From Synergistaceae bacterium (GTDB lineage: Bacteria > Synergistota > Synergistia > Synergistales > Aminobacteriaceae), in the NCBI GenBank assembly GCA_017450125.1, contig JAFSWZ010000033.1, positions 21,914 through 85,913 of the forward strand: DNA of 64,000 nt, given 5' to 3'. The notes below the pieces were generated by a model, which saw nothing but the letters and a program-made list of their open reading frames with translations, was not told the DNA's origin and made no database searches. The number at the start of each line of letters is the position of its first letter. Positions within the stretch are counted from its first letter, which is position 1. The translations under genes and the position numbers were made by a program. Below are positions 41,482 through 49,467 of this stretch, piece by piece.

Positions 41482-43127
41482 TAGTCCGTCCAGCCTCTGG
41501 ATTTCTCTATGGCTTTCTTCCAGCCAGCGTAGGCAGCTTCGCGCTCAGACTCGCCGAGTTCAGGAGCAAACTTCCTGTCTTGTGCCCAGTTCGCGCGGAT
41601 GTCGCCCTCGTCCTTCCAGAAACCGACAGCAAGCCCCGCCGCATATGCCGCACCGAGTGCAGTCGTCTCGTTCACGACAGGACGCACAACATCAGCACCG
41701 AGAATGTCAGCCTGTAACTGCATCAGCAGATTGTTCACGACAGCTCCGCCGTCAACCTTCAACGCCGCCAGCTTCTTGCCGGAGTCTTTCTCCATTGCCT
41801 CGATGACATCGCGGGTCTGGTAGCACAGGCTCTCGAGCGTAGCCCTGATGATGTGCTCTTTGCGGACGTAACGCGTAAGGCCGACGATTGCTCCTCTTGC
41901 GGTCATGTCCCAGTACGGCGCGAACAGTCCCGAGAACGCGGGCACAAAGTATATCCCTGCGGAGTCCTTGACTTTGCCGGCGTAGTACTCGGTTACAGGA
42001 GCATCATCAACAAGTTTCAGGTTGTCCCTGAGCCACTGGATGGCCGCACCTGCAATAGCTATCGAGCCCTCAAGTGCGTAGAAGCACTTGCCCTTTTCGC
42101 GCGAATAGAACGCCGTAGTAAGAAGGCCGTTCTTTGAGGGTATGGGTTTGTCGCCGATGTTCATCAGCATGAAGCATCCTGTTCCGTAGGTGTTCTTGGC
42201 CTCGCCCTCGCTCAAGCATGCCTGTCCGAACAGTGCCGCCTGCTGGTCGCCCAAGTCTCCCGCAACAGGAATTTCTCCGCCGAACGGGCCGTCCTTCTTC
42301 GTCGTGCCGTAAACAGAGCTTGACGGCATAATCTTCGGGAGCATTGACGCAGGAACCTGAAGCTCCTTCATCATCTCTTCGTCCCACTCGCACGTCGCAA
42401 TGTTCATCAGCAGGGTACGTGATGCGTTGGATACGTCCGTAACATGTACTCCGCCGTTCACTCCGCCCGTCAAGTTCCAGATCAGCCACGTGTCTGTGTT
42501 GCCGAAAAGGAGCTCGCCTCTCTCTGCCTTCTCGCGTGCACCGGGAACGTTGTCGAGAATCCAGCGAATCTTTGTGCCGGAGAAGTAGGGGTTGATGAGG
42601 AGGCCGGTGATGTCCTTGACCTTGCCTTCACCCTTCTCGTTCTGCCCCCAGCCGGGTTTCTTGAGCCACTCTGCGCAGAAGTCCTGAGTTCTCGTGCACT
42701 GCCACACTATCGCGTTGTAGATGGGCTTGCCGGTAGCTTTCTCCCACACTACTGTGGTTTCGCGCTGGTTGGTGATGCCTACGGCCGCAATCTCGTCGGG
42801 TGTCGCGTTGACCGCCGCAAGTGCTCCCCTGATTACGTCCTGCGTCCTGCTCCAGATCTCCATCGCGTTATGTTCTACCCAGCCGGGATGCGGGAAAATC
42901 TGCTCGTGTTCCATCTGGTACGAACCTGCAGGCCTGCCGTCCTTCGTGAACAGCATACAGCGCGTGCTTGTCGTGCCCTGATCTATCGCCGCTACATACT
43001 TCTTCTCTGCCATTGGAGCTTTGACCTCCTCGATAATTGTTGCTTCCGGCTTCGCTTCTGCCTGAGGGGCTGGCGCGGGAGATGCTGCCGGAGCTTCCTT
43101 CTTTGAGCCGAATAGCCTGAATAACAT
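41481..43127 (-). CDS. glpK: Glycerol kinase with N-terminal Ala/Pro-rich extension
   Basis: The 548-aa frame contains a complete FGGY kinase: [15 protein letters not shown] (ATP phosphate loop), [24 protein letters not shown] and [12 protein letters not shown]. It phosphorylates glycerol that enters through GlpF. The first 38 residues ([13 protein letters not shown] then Ala/Pro/Glu-rich) are absent from ordinary GlpK. An internal ATG at 43013 has GGAGG 11 nt upstream and gives the normal N-terminus; the outer ATG at 43127 also has AAGGAG. Two protein forms are therefore possible. It lies between glpF and a secreted-protein gene. Confidence 0.93.
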   Translation of the reverse strand: MLFRLFGSKKEAPAASPAPAPQAEAKPEATIIEEVKAPMAEKKYVAAIDQGTTSTRCMLFTKDGRPAGSYQMEHEQIFPHPGWVEHNAMEIWSRTQDVIRGALAAVNATPDEIAAVGITNQRETTVVWEKATGKPIYNAIVWQCTRTQDFCAEWLKKPGWGQNEKGEGKVKDITGLLINPYFSGTKIRWILDNVPGAREKAERGELLFGNTDTWLIWNLTGGVNGGVHVTDVSNASRTLLMNIATCEWDEEMMKELQVPASMLPKIMPSSSVYGTTKKDGPFGGEIPVAGDLGDQQAALFGQACLSEGEAKNTYGTGCFMLMNIGDKPIPSKNGLLTTAFYSREKGKCFYALEGSIAIAGAAIQWLRDNLKLVDDAPVTEYYAGKVKDSAGIYFVPAFSGLFAPYWDMTARGAIVGLTRYVRKEHIIRATLESLCYQTRDVIEAMEKDSGKKLAALKVDGGAVVNNLLMQLQADILGADVVRPVVNETTALGAAYAAGLAVGFWKDEGDIRANWAQDRKFAPELGESEREAAYAGWKKAIEKSRGWTD

Positions 43128-43166
43128 CGTTCTTACTCCTTAAAGCGCGGGGGCTGAAAGGTTATG

Positions 43167-43919
43167 CTACATGATTCCTACGCAGTGGCAGAAGTAGTAC
43201 GCGACTACTGCACCGACGAGCGGGCCAACTACAGGAACCCATGAGTAAGCCCAGTCCGAATCTCTCTTGCCGGGAATCGGGAGCACGAAGTGTGCGATTC
43301 TGGGTGAAAGGTCTCTTGCGGGGTTCAGAGCATAGCCGGTAGGTCCGCCAAGAGCCGCGCCGAGCCCGTAGATGATTCCGACGACGAAGAACGTTCCGAG
43401 TCCAGGAGTGAAGCCTGCACCTGCAACGCCCTTCGAGAACACGCACATAATCAGCGTAACAAGGAAGAACGTAGCGATTGCCTCAGTCAGGAAGCAGTGG
43501 AAGAGGTTGCGGTCAGCTTCACTCTTGTTGGGGGCAGTGCAGAACACGCCGAGCTGTGCGCTGGGGTCTGAGCCCTTCCAGTGGCTGAGGTACGCGAGCC
43601 ACACAACAACGCCTCCGCAGAAGCCGCCCGCCATCTGTGCAATGATGATGTTGCAGGCTTCGCCCCACGAGCCGTAAGTTCCCGCGAGAGTCTTCGCGAC
43701 CGTTACGACGGGGTTAAGGTCTCCCTGTGCAGAGCCGAGTGCGTTGGCCGCGAATACTCCGAGACCGACTGCCCATGCCCAGCCCCAGCAGATGTGAACC
43801 CAGTTTGAGCCGTTGGCCTTAGAGTCCTTCAGCACAAGGTTAGCGACGTTGCCGTCTCCGAAGACGACAAGCACAAGAGTCCCGAAGAACTCGCCTAAAA
43901 TTGGTCCGGGTGTAAACAT
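43167..43919 (-). CDS. glpF: Glycerol uptake facilitator (aquaglyceroporin)
   Basis: The 250-aa protein has six membrane segments and the two half-helix motifs of MIP channels. The second is the classic LNPARD, whereas the first is DLNPVVTV (NPV rather than NPA). It lets glycerol cross the membrane before GlpK traps it as glycerol 3-phosphate. I chose the ATG at 43919 because AGGAGG lies upstream; the additional 14 upstream codons do not resemble the family. It is the first gene of glpF-glpK and is divergent from the phosphofructokinase gene. Confidence 0.92.
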   Translation of the reverse strand: MFTPGPILGEFFGTLVLVVFGDGNVANLVLKDSKANGSNWVHICWGWAWAVGLGVFAANALGSAQGDLNPVVTVAKTLAGTYGSWGEACNIIIAQMAGGFCGGVVVWLAYLSHWKGSDPSAQLGVFCTAPNKSEADRNLFHCFLTEAIATFFLVTLIMCVFSKGVAGAGFTPGLGTFFVVGIIYGLGAALGGPTGYALNPARDLSPRIAHFVLPIPGKRDSDWAYSWVPVVGPLVGAVVAYYFCHCVGIM

Positions 43920-44114
43920 GATAAATATTCCTCCTAACGAGATATTGTGTTGATGAAACATTCAGGCCTTCCGCACATACTGCCGCCCCCGCAGTGAACA
44001 GCACAGCAGAACATGCCCGAACATAGTGTGAATTGTTGATTGAGTGAGGATAATTGTAGTGTATTCTCGGAGAATGTCATTAGAAATTTTGCTGTTATTC
44101 TCGAATCACAAGGG

Positions 44115-44120
44115 TATAAT
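44115..44120 (+). promoter_or_regulatory. -10 box for phosphofructokinase gene
   Basis: A perfect TATAAT lies 47 bp upstream of the TTG start, in the 247-bp gap between glpF and pfk. A weak CTGTTA is 17 bp before it. I see no other strong element in this gap. Confidence 0.45.
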
Positions 44121-44166
44121 AACAAAATGTTCACTCACGATTTTAAAGTAAGGAGAGGATTTTATT

Positions 44167-45390
44167 TTGGACGGAAAGATGAAGAACATCGGCATCATAA
44201 CTTCCGGCGGAGACTGCGGCGGCCTTAACGCAGTTATTCGCGGAGCAGCACGCACTGCCCTCATGCGCGGAATGAGAACCTTCACGATTCCCAACGGTTA
44301 TGCAGGACTGTACAACCTCGTGAACTTTGACCACCTCGTCGAGCTCGACGAAGAGCGCACTGACCACATCACGTCGCAGTTTGCGGGAAGCGACGCTGGA
44401 CACAGCCGCGTGAAGATCTCCAAGATCAACGACCCCGACAAGTACGACCGCATAATGATGGGACTGCGCAAGCACAACATTGACGGGCTCGTGATTTCCG
44501 GCGGCGACGACACAGGAAGCGTTGTTGTTGACTTGGCCGAACACGGAATCCCCTGCGTCCACGCACCCAAGACGATGGACCTTGACCTTATGACCTACTC
44601 AGTCGGCGGAGACTCGGCAATCAACAAGATTGCGACCATCGTTGACGACCTCAAGACCACCGGCACGACGCACAACCGCATCATGGTCATCGAAGTTTTC
44701 GGACGCTACGCAGGACATACGGCATTCAGGGGCGGCATCGCGGCAGACGCGGACTGCATTCTGATTCCTGAAGTCCCCGTAGACTTCAACGCTGTGTACG
44801 CTCACCTGAAGCATTACTACATCAGGCGCATCCTGAACTCCGACGTTCACGCGGGAACTTATACGATAGTTGTTGCGGAAGGCGTTAAGGGCGAGGACGG
44901 ACAGCTCTTCTCCGACGGCGGCGGTGCATCAACTGACTCCTTTGGACACCCGAAACTTGCTGGCGCAGGACGCTTCGTCAAGGAGACCCTTGAAGCAATG
45001 ATGAAGCAGGACCCGGAAATCAAGCAGTTCATGAAGACATCAGAAATGTACGTTCCCGGAGTGTTCGAGATTCCCGAGATAAGGGAAGTCATCCCCAGCC
45101 ACATCGTCCGTAGCGGTTCAACGTCTGCTTATGACGTAAACTTCGGCAAGCAGATCGGTGCGGCGGCAGTAATCCTGCTGGAGCAGGGAGTCAGCGGCGT
45201 AACCGTCGTGAAGATGTACAACGGCAAGATTCGCTACATGCCGACAGCTGAGGCCATCGTTCAGAGGTTCGTCGGGCTCGAGAGCGTAACGTTCTATGAG
45301 CAGATGGATGTGTGCTTCGGACGTTTCAGGCAGAAGTACGAGCCTGTTCTTGAGGAAGCTCACGGAGCAGTAGAGAGGCAGTACAGCTAG
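44167..45390 (+). CDS. 6-phosphofructokinase, probably pyrophosphate-dependent
   Basis: The 407-aa enzyme has the phosphofructokinase blocks ITSGGDCGGLNAVIRG, SGGDDTGS (111-118) and APKTMDLDL (133-141). Asp115, in place of the Gly of ATP-type enzymes, and Lys135 before TMDLD are the residues that mark pyrophosphate-dependent enzymes. Catalytic Asp138 and Asp140 are kept, although the usual TIDND reads TMDLD, and GGDxPG reads GGDCGG. A pyrophosphate enzyme would run reversibly in glycolysis and gluconeogenesis. Start is TTG with GGAGAGG 8 nt upstream; an ATG four codons later is an alternative. Confidence 0.9.
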   Translation: MDGKMKNIGIITSGGDCGGLNAVIRGAARTALMRGMRTFTIPNGYAGLYNLVNFDHLVELDEERTDHITSQFAGSDAGHSRVKISKINDPDKYDRIMMGLRKHNIDGLVISGGDDTGSVVVDLAEHGIPCVHAPKTMDLDLMTYSVGGDSAINKIATIVDDLKTTGTTHNRIMVIEVFGRYAGHTAFRGGIAADADCILIPEVPVDFNAVYAHLKHYYIRRILNSDVHAGTYTIVVAEGVKGEDGQLFSDGGGASTDSFGHPKLAGAGRFVKETLEAMMKQDPEIKQFMKTSEMYVPGVFEIPEIREVIPSHIVRSGSTSAYDVNFGKQIGAAAVILLEQGVSGVTVVKMYNGKIRYMPTAEAIVQRFVGLESVTFYEQMDVCFGRFRQKYEPVLEEAHGAVERQYS

Positions 45391-45399
45391 AGAAAGTTA

Positions 45400-45431
45400 A
45401 TCCCCCCTTACACAGCAGGGGGGAATTTTTT
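45400..45431 (+). terminator. Terminator of phosphofructokinase gene
   Basis: CCCCCC/GGGGGG stem with a 10-nt loop is followed by AATTTTTT, overlapping the end of the convergent LysR gene. Confidence 0.88.
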
Positions 45432-46401
45432 ACCGGCTCACACGCACGAGTCTTTCTCCGCCGATAACAGAGAACTGTTCCTCGAGAAGGTCGATGAAGT
45501 ATCTGCAGTGATGGTTCAGGTATCTCTGCTTGCTGTAAATGACGTAGATTTTCAGCGTTACAGGCTCTCCCTTGAAGCACAGCGGAAAGATGTTCACGTC
45601 GTCGTTCATCTGGTACTGCCAGCGCGCTAAGTTCATGTGCGAGGTGAAGCATCCGGCAAGTGCGGCGTTGCACAAGGGAGCCATTATCGTGGTGTAACCG
45701 GCCTTGAGGTACACATCAGGTTCATAGCCTGCATGAGAGAAGCACTGCGCGATTCTCCTGCCCATTCGGCCAAGAGGCGAGACAATCAGGAACGGAAGAC
45801 GCGAAAAGTCTTTCAGGTCTGCCCCATCAGAAAACGCCTTCTCCTTCAGCGCAGGAGTCTCTTCGCCGTAATATTTCAGCAGCAGCTTATCCGAGACGCA
45901 GAAATACACCGGGTCATCGTACGTTGCGCGGACGTTTACGCGGAGCTTCTGGGCTTCAGTGTCGACTGTTACGGCAAAATCCACCTGGTTCTTCTGCACG
46001 AGCATTTCCGAGTCGTCGCTGGTCTTGTCGACGAGGTCTATCGTAACGTTCGGGTAAAGAGCCGAGAACTTCTCCAGCACATCCGGCAGGTAGTAATTGA
46101 AGCGCGGAGAGCTCGCCGAAATCGTAATCTCTCCCGTGTCGCTCTGCAGTGTGTCAGTGAGAACTGCCTTGAGGTTGCGTTCTTCCTGATAGACGTGGCG
46201 CGCAAACTTCAGGACTTCCTTCCCAGCGCTGGTCAGCTGTAACGCCGGATAACGGTAGAACAGCTTTGCTCCGTAATACTGCTCCAGCCTCATGATGTGG
46301 TTGCTCAAGGTCTGCTGGCTTATGTGCAATCTCTGTGCCGTCCGCGTAATGTGCAAATCCTTAGCGGTCTCAACAAAATAATACAGGCTCTCTATCTCCA
46401 T
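45430..46401 (-). CDS. LysR family transcriptional regulator
   Basis: The 323-aa protein has the N-terminal winged helix-turn-helix (ITRTAQRLHISQQTLSNHIMRLE, residues 18-40) and a C-terminal periplasmic-binding-like effector domain (ITISASSPRFNYYLPDVLEKF). It is divergent from the dehydrogenase-transporter operon starting at 46570, so it probably controls that operon and itself in response to the pathway substrate. Inverted repeats in the shared gap are possible binding sites. Effector unknown. Confidence 0.93.
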   Translation of the reverse strand: MEIESLYYFVETAKDLHITRTAQRLHISQQTLSNHIMRLEQYYGAKLFYRYPALQLTSAGKEVLKFARHVYQEERNLKAVLTDTLQSDTGEITISASSPRFNYYLPDVLEKFSALYPNVTIDLVDKTSDDSEMLVQKNQVDFAVTVDTEAQKLRVNVRATYDDPVYFCVSDKLLLKYYGEETPALKEKAFSDGADLKDFSRLPFLIVSPLGRMGRRIAQCFSHAGYEPDVYLKAGYTTIMAPLCNAALAGCFTSHMNLARWQYQMNDDVNIFPLCFKGEPVTLKIYVIYSKQRYLNHHCRYFIDLLEEQFSVIGGERLVRVSR

Positions 46402-46413
46402 CGTGCACCTCCA

Positions 46414-46450
46414 ACAAAATTATGACGTTATTATAACAACATGATTTTGT
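46414..46450. promoter_or_regulatory. Inverted repeat, candidate LysR operator
   Basis: ACAAAAT (46414-46420) and ATTTTGT (46444-46450) form a 7-bp inverted repeat with 23 bp between, directly upstream of the LysR start. Confidence 0.35.
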
Positions 46451-46482
46451 GAAAACGACAAGCATTAACGATTTTATGTTGT
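46436..46482. promoter_or_regulatory. Second inverted repeat, candidate LysR activation site
   Basis: ACAACAT (46436-46442) and ATGTTGT (46476-46482) flank the region upstream of the operon's -10 box and overlap the other repeat. The spacing (33 bp) is long, so the pairing is uncertain. Confidence 0.3.
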
Positions 46483-46496
46483 GGATACGTCAATGA

Positions 46497-46502
46497 TATA
46501 AT
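46497..46502 (+). promoter_or_regulatory. -10 box of the catabolic operon
   Basis: TATAAT about 68 bp before the dehydrogenase start. No good -35 is seen, as expected for a LysR-activated promoter. Confidence 0.45.
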
Positions 46503-46569
46503 CTCCCCAATTTCACAATTCCCCAACACCACAACAAACATTACAAAGCAGAAAGGAAGATAATTTCTG

Positions 46570-47481
46570 ATGGGATTCTCGTTAGGTTTTATCGGCTTCG
46601 GCGAGGCAGCCTACAACATGGGCAAAGGCCTCCGCAATGAAGGGCTCGAGGACATCAAGGCCTATGACGTAGTGATGGACAAGGAAGGCCCGATGCGCGA
46701 CACAGTTCTTACGCGGTGCAAGGACGCGGACATCAAGGCAGTGTTCTCGGCGAAGGAGCTCGTGGAGAACAGCGATATAGTCGTCATCGCAGTACCCGCA
46801 AGGTTCACGGCATCGACTGCTGACGGGCTCAGGCAGTACGCGAAGGCCGGACAGCTTTTCGCCGACGTAACGACTGCTCTCCCGCCGGTCAAGGAAGCTC
46901 AGGCGAAGGCTTATGCTGAAGTCGGAGCAGACTACATCGACTCAGCAATGCTCGGCTCGCTCATGGCACTCGGCCACAAAGTACCCATCCTCGCTTCCGG
47001 CAAAGGCTGCAAGAAGTGGCACGACCTCATGACCCCCTACAACATGAAGATTACGCTCGTCAATCCCGATGACCCCGACAACACTAAAGCCGGAGAAGCC
47101 TCAAAGATTAAGCTGGTGCGCTCGGTGTTCATGAAGGGCATTGAAGGATTAATCGTTGAGACGCTGTTATTTGCCCGCAAGTGCGGTGTTGAGGACTACA
47201 TACTCTCCTCAATCTCCAACTCAATGAACCGCGACAAGTTCGAGGATATTGCGCTGAGGATGGCGGGAGCAGACCTGATTCACTCAGAGCGCAGGAGCTT
47301 CGAGGTAGGCGAGTCGATGGAGCTGATGAAGGAAGTCGGCGTTGAACCCCTCATGGCGATGGGCACAAAGGAACGTCTTGCACGTACGGCGGCACTCGGC
47401 CTCAATCAGGAACTTCACGGAATCGTCCCCAAAGAGTTTGCGAAGATTTACGCTCTGTGGGAAGAAAAGCAGTACAGCTAA
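46570..47481 (+). CDS. NAD(P)-binding dehydrogenase, 6PGDH/HIBADH-like with DUF1932 C-terminal domain
   Basis: The 303-aa protein has an N-terminal dinucleotide fold (LGFIGFGEAAYNMGKGL) and a C-terminal helical domain with KIKLVRSVFMKGIEGLIVETLLFA, as in DUF1932-type beta-hydroxyacid dehydrogenases. The conserved catalytic Lys of the family lies in this helix (SKIKLVRS). It should oxidise a 2- or 3-hydroxy acid. It is the first gene of the operon with an unknown protein, a TctCBA uptake system and an amidohydrolase, divergent from a LysR regulator. Substrate not known. Confidence 0.85.
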   Translation: MGFSLGFIGFGEAAYNMGKGLRNEGLEDIKAYDVVMDKEGPMRDTVLTRCKDADIKAVFSAKELVENSDIVVIAVPARFTASTADGLRQYAKAGQLFADVTTALPPVKEAQAKAYAEVGADYIDSAMLGSLMALGHKVPILASGKGCKKWHDLMTPYNMKITLVNPDDPDNTKAGEASKIKLVRSVFMKGIEGLIVETLLFARKCGVEDYILSSISNSMNRDKFEDIALRMAGADLIHSERRSFEVGESMELMKEVGVEPLMAMGTKERLARTAALGLNQELHGIVPKEFAKIYALWEEKQYS

Positions 47482-47507
47482 AGTTTTCCTCTTAAAGGGC
47501 GTGAAGC

Positions 47508-47936
47508 ATGAAATTCAAGTACGTACGCATTCAAGGCCGTGAACTGGCAGAAAACACTATGTACGCCAAAGGAATCTTCAGCATGTGCTGGGGTCTTATT
47601 CAGAAGGACGTAATGGAAGAAGAGGATGCGGATCTTTTCAGGGAAATAGATCACTGGTTCGCTGAAATTTTGCCGTTTCCTCCGCAGTGCCGCAATCAGG
47701 AAAACGTTGTGTGCTTCTTCAAGACCGAAAACGCAGACGCAATGATGAAGATGATAGGGCCGGCAATGTGGCTTCTGGAGAAATACCATCACCCCTTCTA
47801 TGTCGTATACACCAACACGCCGGGCGAAATAGTCTATGAGGATGAATATCAGGTAGTAGTGAAAGCTGGTGAGGAGCTGATGATTGAGAAGTTACAGCCC
47901 TCATGGAGCAATGCATATAAACAAGAGGAGGAATAG
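47508..47936 (+). CDS. Conserved-looking small protein of unknown function in the catabolic operon
   Basis: The 142-aa soluble protein, mixed alpha/beta (MKFKYVRIQGRELAENTMYAKGIFSM, ENVVCFFKTENADAMMKMI, YVVYTNTPGEIVYEDEYQVVV), has no signal peptide and no motif I recognise. It lies 26 bp after the dehydrogenase and 2 bp before tctC, with AGGAGG for tctC inside its end. Its place suggests a pathway enzyme or regulator. Function not assigned. Confidence 0.75.
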   Translation: MKFKYVRIQGRELAENTMYAKGIFSMCWGLIQKDVMEEEDADLFREIDHWFAEILPFPPQCRNQENVVCFFKTENADAMMKMIGPAMWLLEKYHHPFYVVYTNTPGEIVYEDEYQVVVKAGEELMIEKLQPSWSNAYKQEEE

Positions 47937-47938
47937 CA

Positions 47939-48916
47939 ATGAAGAAAGTATTAGCGTTAGTTGCAGTTATGGTAGTTGTGTTGTCGGGCGTTGCGCTCGC
48001 CGCAGACTGGCCGGCCAAGACCGTTAATGTCGTCCTGCCTTACGGAGCGGGCGGAGACACGGACACTTACTGCCGCCAGCTGTTCCAGCGTGTGAGCAAG
48101 ATAACGGGTCAGACGTTCGTGGTGATTAACCTTCAGGGCGGAAGCGGCATCGTTGCGGCTATGGACGTGATGAACAAGCCCAAAGACGGCTACACCCTGC
48201 TGTTCAACCACACGGGAGCGGCACTTGTTCAGGAAGCTACGGGAATGGTGGACTTCTCGTACACTAAGGACTTCGAGAACTGCTGCACCGTCGCAATCGA
48301 CGAGACATATTCGCTCGTTGCAATCTCGCCTGAAGGAGAGTATAAGCAGTACAGCAAGGGCTGGAAGACTCTTGAAGACATGCTCAAGTACGCGAAGGAG
48401 AATCCCGGCAAGGTGCGCTACTCGACCGTTTTCGGCTCAACGACTGAATACGTCGGGACAATGCTCGAGCGTCAGGCCGGAGTGGAGTTCGACAACATCA
48501 ACGTCGGGACTTCCGGCGGTGAGAGAATGGCGGCAATGCTGGGCGGACAGGTTGACATTCTTGCGGCGAACTACATGCAGGTGAAGGACTACATCGAGAA
48601 GGGAGACCTTGTGTGCCTCGCGGTAATGTCGAAGCAGAGGGTTCCGGGCATCGACTATCCTACGTTCACTGAGCTCGGGTATGACAAGGTCGTTACGGCC
48701 AAGAAGTACGAGGTGAAGTTCCCGAAGGGCACGGACAAAGCAATAGTTGAGAAGCTCGCCGGAATCTGCAAGGACATCGTCCTCAACGATGCGAGCTATG
48801 CCGAAGTGCTGAAGGTGTACTACGCACAGCCTCTCTACAGGGACGCTGAGCAGATGAACAAGGAAGACCCTGAAGAGGTCAAGGAACTCGAAGCAGGGTT
48901 AGCAGTCGACGACTAA
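47939..48916 (+). CDS. tctC: Tripartite tricarboxylate transporter, substrate-binding protein
   Basis: The 325-aa periplasmic protein has a signal peptide (MKKVLALVAVMVVVLSGVALA) and the TctC family blocks TVNVVLPYGAGGDTDTYCRQLF, NLQGGSGIVAAMDVMNKPKDGYTLLF and LGGQVDILAANY. It captures a carboxylate and delivers it to TctA/TctB. It differs from the fused binding domain at 26269. A stem-loop follows its stop before tctB, as often seen when the binding protein is made in excess. Confidence 0.92.
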   Translation: MKKVLALVAVMVVVLSGVALAADWPAKTVNVVLPYGAGGDTDTYCRQLFQRVSKITGQTFVVINLQGGSGIVAAMDVMNKPKDGYTLLFNHTGAALVQEATGMVDFSYTKDFENCCTVAIDETYSLVAISPEGEYKQYSKGWKTLEDMLKYAKENPGKVRYSTVFGSTTEYVGTMLERQAGVEFDNINVGTSGGERMAAMLGGQVDILAANYMQVKDYIEKGDLVCLAVMSKQRVPGIDYPTFTELGYDKVVTAKKYEVKFPKGTDKAIVEKLAGICKDIVLNDASYAEVLKVYYAQPLYRDAEQMNKEDPEEVKELEAGLAVDD

Positions 48917-48930
48917 GAAGATATGTTATG

Positions 48931-48952
48931 CCCCTCCAAATAACAGGAGGGG
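48931..48952 (+). promoter_or_regulatory. Intercistronic stem-loop between tctC and tctB
   Basis: CCCCTCC/GGAGGGG with an 8-nt loop, not followed by a T tract. It is likely an mRNA-stabilising or partial-termination hairpin that raises binding-protein expression over the membrane subunits. Confidence 0.6.
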
Positions 48953-48981
48953 TAAATTATTCACAAGGGAGGCAATAATTC

Positions 48982-49452
48982 ATGACCAACAAGACGCGTG
49001 ATATTTTGTGCTCAATCATCGTTCTTGCGTTCGGTGCGGCGATGATCTACTTCGTCAAGGACGTGCGGAGAGTCATTCGCTCTGACGTGGGCTCTGCGTT
49101 CGTCCCGACGTTAATCGGCTGGTGCATAGTTGCTACGGGTGCGGCCAAGCTCATCTACTCAGTCTTCACCGGCCTGAAGGAAGAGAACAAGAAGATAGTC
49201 TTTGATCAGGACTTCTTCGGCGGCGTAGGAACTATAGTGCTTATGGTGCTGTACATGCTTGCGTTCGAGCCTGTGGGGTTCGTTGTGGCGAGCGCGGTGT
49301 ACCTGTTCCTGCAGATGCTCCTGCTCAGCGACAAGACCAACCGTAGAGTGATTCTGTTCGCTGTCGTTGCGGCGGTGCTGCCTCTGGCGGTTGATGCGCT
49401 GTTCGTGTACGTCATAAAGATGCCCCTTCCTGTGGGCGTGTTCGGATTCTAA
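48982..49452 (+). CDS. tctB: Tripartite tricarboxylate transporter, small membrane subunit
   Basis: The 156-aa protein has four hydrophobic segments (ILCSIIVLAFGAAMIYFV, TIVLMVLYMLAFEPVGFVVASAVYLFL, ILFAVVAAVLPLAVDALFVYVI) in the pattern of TctB proteins. It is 65 bp after tctC, 15 bp before tctA. Sequence of TctB proteins is poorly conserved; the assignment rests on size, topology and neighbours. Confidence 0.88.
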   Translation: MTNKTRDILCSIIVLAFGAAMIYFVKDVRRVIRSDVGSAFVPTLIGWCIVATGAAKLIYSVFTGLKEENKKIVFDQDFFGGVGTIVLMVLYMLAFEPVGFVVASAVYLFLQMLLLSDKTNRRVILFAVVAAVLPLAVDALFVYVIKMPLPVGVFGF

Positions 49453-49467
49453 GGGAGGTGCTGAAGA

